Shown here piece by piece: positions 6,039 through 10,577 of a DNA stretch of 10,577 nucleotides. The notes under the pieces are model-generated. The model had not been told where the DNA came from. It saw only the letters and a program-made list of their open reading frames with translations, and ran no database searches. The position numbers and the translations under genes are program-made. The first letter of the stretch is position 1. Each line of letters starts with the position of its first letter. Origin of the DNA: Clostridiales bacterium (lineage in GTDB: Bacteria; Bacillota; Clostridia; UBA1381); assembly GCA_003453455.1 (NCBI GenBank), contig DMLG01000143.1, positions 1 through 10,577 of the forward strand. Reading direction: 5' to 3'.

Positions 6039-6653
6039 TTACAATCTCCCTTCCTTTTTGATTTTTCGAAATATTCTAAGTACATTAAATGCAATAACTA
6101 TAATATGCGCCGTTTTTATATGCAATATGCAAGAAAAATGGATATTAAAGCATTTTTTTCCAAAAATCGGTTGAAGCTTTACATCCATATTTTTAAGATT
6201 TGATGTATGGTGCAAAACCCCCATAATGCTATAAACAAACCCATTATAAAGTCCTGTAAAAATACCTGTGTGCATTGAGTCATCAAATCCGAATTCTGAT
6301 TTTACTGCTATTTTATCAAAAACAACCGCTCGTTTTGCAGCATATGAAAGTAATTTTGAAACATCTTCTTTTACCGCATTAAATATATGAATATATTTTT
6401 GGAGCTCAGCTTTCTTTTTTTCATAAGAAAAGCTGTCTTTATCTGATTTTTCTTTTTTTTCGCCTTTTTCTTCGGATTTTTTTTGTGATTTATTGGGGCG
6501 GATACGGTACTTTATAAATCCATATTTTATGACAAGCTTTACTTTTTCTTCTGTTTCTTCGTTTTCATACATTATTTCAAGCCTCACAGGCAAAAAAAGC
6601 AATAAAATCAAGGTAATTACGAGTGCAGAAAGGATAATTAAACTAATCTTCAT
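6039..6653 (-). CDS. DUF2953 membrane-anchored protein
   Basis: A 204-residue protein matching DUF2953, a family usually found next to gerW/ytfJ in Clostridia and Bacilli, often suspected of a sporulation link, with no proven role. It has one N-terminal helix (about 2-22, ISLIILSALVITLILLLF), then LPVRLEIMYEN, a beta-rich stretch (IKYGFIKYRI), a Lys/Glu-rich linker (about 54-82), a helical middle, and a C-terminal part with VKSEFGFDDSMHTGIFTGL that is the most family-like segment. The C-terminus also has a hydrophobic stretch (HIKTAHIIVIAFNVLRIF) and a basic end. I chose ATG at 6653. A GTG at 6668 is in frame, but AAAGGAG (6667-6661) lies right after it and serves the ATG. It lies 19 bases after scpB. 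Confidence 0.85.
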   Translation of the reverse strand: MKISLIILSALVITLILLLFLPVRLEIMYENEETEEKVKLVIKYGFIKYRIRPNKSQKKSEEKGEKKEKSDKDSFSYEKKKAELQKYIHIFNAVKEDVSKLLSYAAKRAVVFDKIAVKSEFGFDDSMHTGIFTGLYNGFVYSIMGVLHHTSNLKNMDVKLQPIFGKKCFNIHFSCILHIKTAHIIVIAFNVLRIFRKIKKEGRL

Positions 6654-6672
6654 ATATGCTCCTTTCACTTCT

Positions 6673-7275
6673 CTACTCTTTTGGAGATTCTAATTCCTCC
6701 TGACCGTCAAGTGGCGGGTTATCCTCAATATCCATTGAAATTTGCTCATATTCTGCGCCAAGCTGTGACATATCTAACGGCGGCAAATCCTTAGGGGTTG
6801 AAATACCGAAACATCTCAAAAAATTCTGTGTTGTTTTATACAAAATAGGTCTTCCCGGTGCATCTAATCTTCCGCATTCTTCAATCAATCCACGCTCTGC
6901 AAGGCGATTTACAGCAGAATCGGAATTGACACCGCGTATATATTCAACCTGTCCTTTCGTTATAGGCTGCTTATATGCAATAATGGCAAGTGTCTCCATT
7001 GCAGCATTTGAAAGTGCCTGTCTTCTCTGTTCTCCTAAAATAAGCTGTATGTAATTATAATAATCAGGTCTTGAACACAGCTGATAGCCATCATCAATGT
7101 CAATTATCGTCATTCCGCGCTGTTCGGTATCATAATTATATTTTAAAAGTTTTACCGCCTCAGAAACGGTATCAATATCTGTTTCTAAAACTGCTGCAAG
7201 CTTAGCCGCTTTAACAGGCTCACCCGCTGCAAAAAGTATTCCTTCTATCGCATAAGGAATTTTATCTTTAATCAT
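6673..7275 (-). CDS. scpB: Segregation and condensation protein B (ScpB)
   Basis: ScpB is the dimeric winged-helix (kite) subunit of the SMC-ScpA-ScpB complex that compacts and separates chromosomes. Here it is 200 residues, the usual size. The first winged helix holds AIEGILFAAGEPV (9-21); DGYQLCSRPDYY follows at 62-73; the second holds LSNAAMETLAIIAYKQPITKG (88-108), VEYIRGVNSD (110-119), GLIEECGRLDAPGRP (129-143) and a Y.TT..FL..FG signature (146-157), then DLPPLD (163-168). The last 30 residues are an acidic disordered tail. ATG at 7275 follows AGAGGTAAGAA, 11 bases after the scpA stop. The scpA-scpB order is the standard one. Confidence 0.96.
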   Translation of the reverse strand: MIKDKIPYAIEGILFAAGEPVKAAKLAAVLETDIDTVSEAVKLLKYNYDTEQRGMTIIDIDDGYQLCSRPDYYNYIQLILGEQRRQALSNAAMETLAIIAYKQPITKGQVEYIRGVNSDSAVNRLAERGLIEECGRLDAPGRPILYKTTQNFLRCFGISTPKDLPPLDMSQLGAEYEQISMDIEDNPPLDGQEELESPKE

Positions 7276-7286
7276 TTCTTACCTCT

Positions 7287-8003
7287 TTATTTTCCTCTTA
7301 AAACAAAATCGTGAGCTTCCTCGCTGTAATCTGCAAAAACTTTACTTTGAGATATAAGATCCAAAATTGCAAGGAAAATTGCCACAAGTTCAGGCTTGGA
7401 TTTCGCCCCGTCAAAGGCAGAAATAAATGTGATTTTTTTTGATTTTTTAAGCCTTTGCTCTATCCTTTTTGACATATCGGTTATTGAAACCTTTTCCCTT
7501 CCAACAATGCCTGAAAACGCCCGCTTTTCAGGCTTTGAAAAACGGATTTTTCTTTGCAGAATTGAGCCAAACGCGTCTATTAGCTCGTCCACAGTATGCT
7601 TTCTATCATATTGGGGAATTGGAAACTTAATAGGTTCCTCGTTTTTAAAAAACATATGGTTTGTTGCAAATTCAGATTTTCTCAGCTCCGCTGACGCTTC
7701 TTTAAAGCGCTGATATTCTATAAGCCGCTGCGCCAAATCCTCACGAGGATCCTCCTCTTCCTCCTCCTCATTTTTAGGAAGAAGCATTTTGGATTTAATA
7801 TACAAAAGCTGCGCCGCCATCACCAAAAACTCGCTCGTATTTTCAAGCTGCAAGTCTTCAATTCCACGGATTGCATTAAGGTATTGTTCTGTTATTTCCA
7901 CTATTGGGATATCGTAAATGCTTACCTTATTTTTAGATATAAGATGCAACAAAAGGTCGAGAGGACCTTCAAAACTGTCAAGTTTATATAAAAGGCTGTC
8001 CAT
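7287..8003 (-). CDS. scpA: Segregation and condensation protein A (ScpA)
   Basis: ScpA is the kleisin that bridges the two SMC heads and binds a ScpB dimer in its middle. The protein is 238 residues, a typical length. The N-terminal kleisin helix is FEGPLDLLLHLISKNKVSIYDIPI (11-34), followed by EFLVMAAQLLYIKSKMLLP (58-76). An acidic run (about 79-89) leads to the middle region, and the C-terminal winged helix includes ELVAIFLAILDLISQSKV (205-222). ATG at 8003 follows GGCAGGTGA, 12 bases after the protease gene. No smc gene is in the window, as is common. Confidence 0.96.
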   Translation of the reverse strand: MDSLLYKLDSFEGPLDLLLHLISKNKVSIYDIPIVEITEQYLNAIRGIEDLQLENTSEFLVMAAQLLYIKSKMLLPKNEEEEEEDPREDLAQRLIEYQRFKEASAELRKSEFATNHMFFKNEEPIKFPIPQYDRKHTVDELIDAFGSILQRKIRFSKPEKRAFSGIVGREKVSITDMSKRIEQRLKKSKKITFISAFDGAKSKPELVAIFLAILDLISQSKVFADYSEEAHDFVLRGK

Positions 8004-8015
8004 TTTTTCACCTGC

Positions 8016-8666
8016 CTAAATTATCGGCGAAACTATTACCGAAACTGCCCTTGATATTAGCGAGAAAACAGCGCTTACTCCTCCGCCTATAACACTATTA
8101 AATACGCCCGTTAGAGATAATACCATAATAAGAATTATAGAATATCTCTCATATTGCAAAATAGTGTAATATGTTCTGTTCGGTATAAAAAGTCCTAAGA
8201 CCTTGGAACCGTCAAGCGGCGGTATAGGTATCAAATTGAATACCATAAAGCAAAGATTTCTGAATGCAAAAAGATAAAATATCATGTTTATATTTCGGAG
8301 AACTGACTCATTAAAGCCAAGTGAATTTCCTATAATCAATAGAAGTGTACCAACTAAAACACCAAAAAATGCCATCAAAAAATTTGAAAGCGGTCCTGCT
8401 ATTGCAGTAAGTGCCATACCCTTTTTTCTGTCCCTGTAATACGAGGGATTTATACTAACGGGTTTTGCCCAGCCAAACCCTGTCAGTATCATTAAAATTG
8501 TGCCTGTGATATCAAGATGCGCCATAGGATTTAAAGAGAGCCTGCCCTCATACCCCGGTGTCGGGTCACCAAGTTTTGTAGAAACCCATGCGTGTGCAAA
8601 CTCATGACCTGTAAGCGCAATAAGCGTTATCGGCACATTTATCAGAATATTTATAAAACTAAACAT
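8016..8666 (-). CDS. Site-2 protease family protein (peptidase M50, YwhC-like)
   Basis: A 216-residue polytopic intramembrane metalloprotease of the short M50 group often found beside scpAB in Clostridia. The zinc motif HEFAH is at 21-25 in the first helix, then GRLSLNPMAHLDITG (41-55), FGWAKPV (64-70), GPLSN (91-95), and the third zinc-ligand motif NLIPIPPLDGSK (144-155, with the Asp in PPLDG). Five or so transmembrane helices are visible. The substrate is unknown; members of this clade are far smaller than RseP and have no PDZ domain, so an RseP-like role should not be assumed. I chose ATG at 8666, with GGCAGG upstream and the promoter at 8700-8728. A TTG at 8741 would add 25 residues but overlaps the promoter, so it is unlikely. 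It is the first gene of the minus-strand operon. Confidence 0.92.
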   Translation of the reverse strand: MFSFINILINVPITLIALTGHEFAHAWVSTKLGDPTPGYEGRLSLNPMAHLDITGTILMILTGFGWAKPVSINPSYYRDRKKGMALTAIAGPLSNFLMAFFGVLVGTLLLIIGNSLGFNESVLRNINMIFYLFAFRNLCFMVFNLIPIPPLDGSKVLGLFIPNRTYYTILQYERYSIILIMVLSLTGVFNSVIGGGVSAVFSLISRAVSVIVSPII

Positions 8667-8699
8667 ACAAAACCTGCCAAAATTACTTTTATTTAGTAT

Positions 8700-8728
8700 A
8701 TTATACCCTTTTTTTACTATAAAGTAAA
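8700..8728 (-). promoter_or_regulatory. Probable sigma-A promoter for the M50-scpAB operon
   Basis: On the minus strand TTTACT (8728-8723) and a perfect TATAAT (8705-8700) are 17 bases apart. The start point would be near 8693, about 27 bases before ATG 8666. This placement excludes the longer TTG start at 8741 from the transcript. Confidence 0.65.
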
Positions 8729-8759
8729 TACTTTTATCCAAAAAACTGATAAAAATCTG

Positions 8760-8788
8760 TTGCTTTTTAGTCCAGAATATGGTATCAT
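8760..8788 (+). promoter_or_regulatory. Possible sigma-A promoter for the six-helix pair
   Basis: TTGCTT (8760-8765) and TATCAT (8783-8788) are 17 bases apart, giving a start near 8795 and a short leader before ATG 8821. The -35 is weak; a second -10-like TATACT (8794-8799) lies downstream but has no convincing -35. Confidence 0.45.
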
Positions 8789-8820
8789 AAAATTATACTA
8801 TAAAAGAGGAGAGAGATAAT

Positions 8821-9561
8821 ATGGATATGGATTTGGAAATGGAAAATTCTTTTACGAAAAGATATATTTTTAAATCTCTGATGCTATTGTCCCTTATTTC
8901 AGGACTATTCTATTTTTATATGAATCATATTGACTTCATATCTTCGGCACTGGCATACAACAAAATGAATGTATCAAATATAGGTTATACATTCCTGCGT
9001 ATGTTTGGCGGAATTTTTCTGCCTGTTGTGTTTATAGTACCTTCGATGTTTGAATATGGGCGCATAAAGCTCGCACGCGCAGGATTTATTGCATATGGTA
9101 TATGCCATCTTATAACAGCTTCATGGATAATATATTTCCTGGTCAGTAAGCCTGCATCAGACATTTTATCACAGGCTAAGGTTTTGGAATTTTTAAAAGA
9201 AGGCGGTTTCGTATATTCTATAACCTTTTGGGATACTTATGGACTTTTGGGTACGGTTTTCAGTATTATCTATGGTATTGTGGCAATCTATACAGGTATT
9301 TTCTTTGACCGGGATAAGGCTATCGCAAAAATGCTTGTTCTCTTGCTTTTCACATTAAGGATTCTTTTGCCGCTCTTTTCAAATATGCTTACAGAAGGTC
9401 GTATTTTTTCTCTTTTTTGGATTACAAATAATGCGTTACAAATTGCCTCACAGTTGCTCTTTTCCATCGCTATTATGATTGCAGGTTCGAGTAATTATAC
9501 TTGGATTGAGCTTGTTTGGGATCAGCTCGCAACCGCTGAAAACGAATATACGGAACAGTAA
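8821..9561 (+). CDS. Six-helix membrane protein of unknown function, paralogue 1
   Basis: I recognise no family. This 246-residue protein has a short acidic, Met-rich cytoplasmic start (MDMDLEMENSF), then about six hydrophobic helices: 15-34, 55-75, 86-108, 136-162, 168-190 and 198-222. It ends in a charged tail with SSNYTWIELVWDQL at 223-236. There is no signal peptide, transporter signature, catalytic motif or ATP-binding site. Loop residues 108-129 contain a Lys/Glu helix. GAGGAGAGAG precedes ATG 8821. The next gene is a diverged copy of the same fold: T12-R14, Y31/Y33, D38-F39, L67-V69, Y140-G141, A209/Q211 and W228/E230 have matching residues at about the same spacing. It lies 14 bases ahead of that gene, and both probably come from one promoter. 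The structural model is a symmetric pair in the membrane, which is inference. Confidence 0.8.
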   Translation: MDMDLEMENSFTKRYIFKSLMLLSLISGLFYFYMNHIDFISSALAYNKMNVSNIGYTFLRMFGGIFLPVVFIVPSMFEYGRIKLARAGFIAYGICHLITASWIIYFLVSKPASDILSQAKVLEFLKEGGFVYSITFWDTYGLLGTVFSIIYGIVAIYTGIFFDRDKAIAKMLVLLLFTLRILLPLFSNMLTEGRIFSLFWITNNALQIASQLLFSIAIMIAGSSNYTWIELVWDQLATAENEYTEQ

Positions 9562-9575
9562 TTTGGGAGGAAAAA

Positions 9576-10223
9576 ATGGATTATACTACACACACAAAGC
9601 GCACTCTTGTATCATTTTTTAATTTTTTATGTCTCGCCCTTTGGTTTTTATATTTGTATTTCAAATTGTGGGATTTTGCTACGGCGGCAATATCTCTAAA
9701 ATACATAAATATTCAAACAGTATCATTTGTTATATATTCATTTTTGCTTGTACTTTTGCCTGTAACCATTATTTATTCACCCAGACGGAGCAAAAAGAAT
9801 CTGTTCAAGATAGTATGCTTTGCAATTTCTGCATCACTTTTAGCAGGGTCGGTTGGAGATGTGATTACCTATAACTTTTTCAAGGGTTACAATTTTTTAG
9901 AGGGTGATGCGATTTTTTGCAATATAGTTGTCAGCATACCAAATATGTATGGTGTTCTTTGCTGTTTGGTTCTTTCAGCTTTATATGCGATTTTTGGATT
10001 GTATCTTACAGAAAACAGATTTCTTTCAGTTTTTCTTTATTTATTAATTTTTCTGATTATATCTGTTCCGCCATTCATCTATTCTTTCAGTATGTGGGGC
10101 GGCTTTCCTCGTCAAACTTGGGTAGAAAAAGCTGCCTTTATTATTGCGCACCAGGCATGCCTCTTTCTATCCCTCTTGATTGCAAGCACTTCGGAATTCG
10201 TTTGGAGCGAACGGATAAGATAA
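9576..10223 (+). CDS. Six-helix membrane protein of unknown function, paralogue 2
   Basis: A 215-residue polytopic protein with no family that I recognise. Helices lie at about 10-30, 46-68, 77-99, 113-145, 150-172 and 184-204, with a short basic loop RRSKK near 70-74. It lines up with the preceding gene: TKR at 7-9, Y26/Y28 and DF at 33-34, LPV at 61-63, YG at 125-126, and IAHQ...LIASTSEFVWSE (190-212) against IASQ...MIAGSSNYTWIE (208-230). The main difference is a shorter central loop (about 100-112) and no acidic tail. GGGAGG precedes ATG 9576, 14 bases after the upstream stop, so the two are translated as neighbours. A bidirectional terminator follows. As with its partner, no catalytic or transport motif is visible. 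Confidence 0.8.
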   Translation: MDYTTHTKRTLVSFFNFLCLALWFLYLYFKLWDFATAAISLKYINIQTVSFVIYSFLLVLLPVTIIYSPRRSKKNLFKIVCFAISASLLAGSVGDVITYNFFKGYNFLEGDAIFCNIVVSIPNMYGVLCCLVLSALYAIFGLYLTENRFLSVFLYLLIFLIISVPPFIYSFSMWGGFPRQTWVEKAAFIIAHQACLFLSLLIASTSEFVWSERIR

Positions 10224-10226
10224 ACT

Positions 10227-10258
10227 AAAAAAATCACGCACTGTGCGTGATTTTTTTT
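10227..10258. terminator. Bidirectional intrinsic terminator
   Basis: An A-run (10227-10233), then TCACGCA (10234-10240), a three-base loop CTG, TGCGTGA (10244-10250) and eight Ts (10251-10258) give a stem of up to 14 pairs with T-runs on both strands. It sits between the six-helix pair and the convergent minus-strand gene and can end both. Confidence 0.9.
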
Positions 10259-10292
10259 AATTTATAGGAAAAGCCAAGCAGTTTAAATGCAA

Positions 10293-10538
10293 CTAAAAAT
10301 CGTGTCTTCCGCCTATATCAATATTATATTTTTCAAAAACGCATACTATCTCTTCTACTACATCAAAATCCTCTTTTTTTTCATCGTGTATTATTTCTTT
10401 TATTTCAGATAATGCCTGTATTGCAGTTGTATCTGCTATTTCATCAGCGTTGATTTCACCGCTCATTTCTGCACAGTTTAATCCTTCTCTTACTGCCTGA
10501 AAAAGAGCGTTTTGCAATAATTCAAGTTTTAAGTGCAT
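10293..10538 (-). CDS. Small acidic hypothetical protein (81 aa)
   Basis: I do not recognise this protein. It is 81 residues, acidic, and predicted to be mostly helical: LKLELLQNALFQAVREGL (3-20), a polar stretch with NCAEMSGEINADEIADTT (21-38), then ALSEIKEIIHDEKK (42-55) and FDVVEEIVCVFEKYNIDI (58-75). The end, GGRHDF (76-81), is short and distinctive. There is no membrane helix, signal peptide, metal-binding array or DNA-binding motif. ATG at 10538 has TTGGAGG (10554-10548) nine bases upstream. That site lies inside what may be the last codons of another gene, whose stop is one base before the ATG, so it may be the last gene of an operon that comes from outside the window. The terminator at 10227-10258 would end it. 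Its start and strand look right, but its function is open. Confidence 0.7.
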   Translation of the reverse strand: MHLKLELLQNALFQAVREGLNCAEMSGEINADEIADTTAIQALSEIKEIIHDEKKEDFDVVEEIVCVFEKYNIDIGGRHDF

Positions 10539-10539
10539 A

Positions 10540-10577
10540 TTATTTTACCTCCAAGTCATAACCACCAGTAAACTGGT
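10540..10577 (-). CDS. Possible C-terminal end of an upstream gene (runs off right edge)
   Basis: The minus strand reads QFTGGYDLEVK and then TAA at 10542-10540, one base before the ATG of the 81-residue gene. A stop so close to a start, with the next gene's Shine-Dalgarno embedded in the LEV codons, is the usual layout of translationally coupled genes. Only about 12 codons are visible, so identity and even the frame cannot be confirmed. Confidence 0.35.
   Translation of the reverse strand, partial: QFTGGYDLEVK

Noticed and set aside
6654-6668. GTG start at 6668 for the DUF2953 gene.
   Set aside because: The AAAGGAG lying just after it is correctly placed for ATG 6653, and the added residues (MKGAY) simply translate the ribosome binding site.
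8667-8741. A 25-residue N-terminal extension of the M50 protein from TTG 8741.
   Set aside because: It would overlap the likely promoter (8700-8728), uses a rare start and lacks a ribosome binding site; ATG 8666 has GGCAGG in place.
9917-10228. A 103-codon plus-strand frame overlapping the second six-helix gene.
   Set aside because: Out of frame with the gene that has GGGAGG, matches its paralogue and shows regular helices; the other frame has none of these.
1-10577. Search by eye for a CRISPR array, insertion sequence, tRNA, toxin-antitoxin or phage genes.
   Set aside because: No spaced direct repeats, transposase motifs, cloverleaf-like sequences or phage protein signatures were seen; gene order is typical of a conserved clostridial chromosome.

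Overview
The window looks like chromosomal housekeeping DNA from a low-GC, spore-forming anaerobic Firmicute of the class Clostridia. The DNA is AT-rich, Shine-Dalgarno sites are strong (AGGAGG type), and intrinsic hairpin/U-tract terminators are common. Three sets of genes point the same way: ScpA/ScpB with a GerW (YtfJ)-type sporulation protein and a DUF2953 protein, a DUF1540 Cys-rich protein, and several radical SAM genes. I see no insertion sequence, phage gene, CRISPR array, tRNA or rRNA. No stretch longer than 300 bases lacks a gene.

Layout. (1) Bases 1-529, minus strand: the N-terminal 176 codons of mutS2, running off the left edge. (2) Bases 652-3010, plus strand, divergent from mutS2 with a promoter on each side of the gap: tadA, a 34-residue one-helix membrane protein, a 189-residue membrane-anchored protein, a 56-residue DUF1540 protein, a terminator, then a YhcC-type radical SAM gene. 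(3) Bases 3026-8666, minus strand, converging on region 2 at a shared bidirectional terminator. Read 5' to 3', the genes are a site-2-protease (M50) gene, scpA, scpB, a DUF2953 gene, a gerW/ytfJ-like gene, a hairpin, a TIGR03960-type cobalamin-binding radical SAM gene and an overlapping TIGR03936/DUF2344 partner. (4) Bases 8821-10223, plus strand, divergent from region 3: two adjacent genes for six-helix membrane proteins of unknown function that appear to be old tandem duplicates. (5) Bases 10293-10577, minus strand: an 81-residue acidic hypothetical protein, preceded by what may be the last codons of another gene at the right edge.

How the genes work together. scpA and scpB encode the two non-SMC subunits of the SMC-ScpAB chromosome-organising complex. 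They are packed with a membrane protease and two envelope/sporulation-associated genes behind one good promoter (8700-8728). The two genes at the end of that strand are a radical SAM enzyme and its companion, a conserved pair of unknown reaction. TadA makes inosine at the tRNA wobble position, and the small membrane genes behind it are translationally close but functionally unexplained. The least understood parts are the tandem six-helix pair (8821-10223), the two membrane proteins behind tadA (1102-1788) and the radical SAM pair (3026-5519). I found no convincing new defence or mobile system; most of the window is ordinary conserved clostridial genome.
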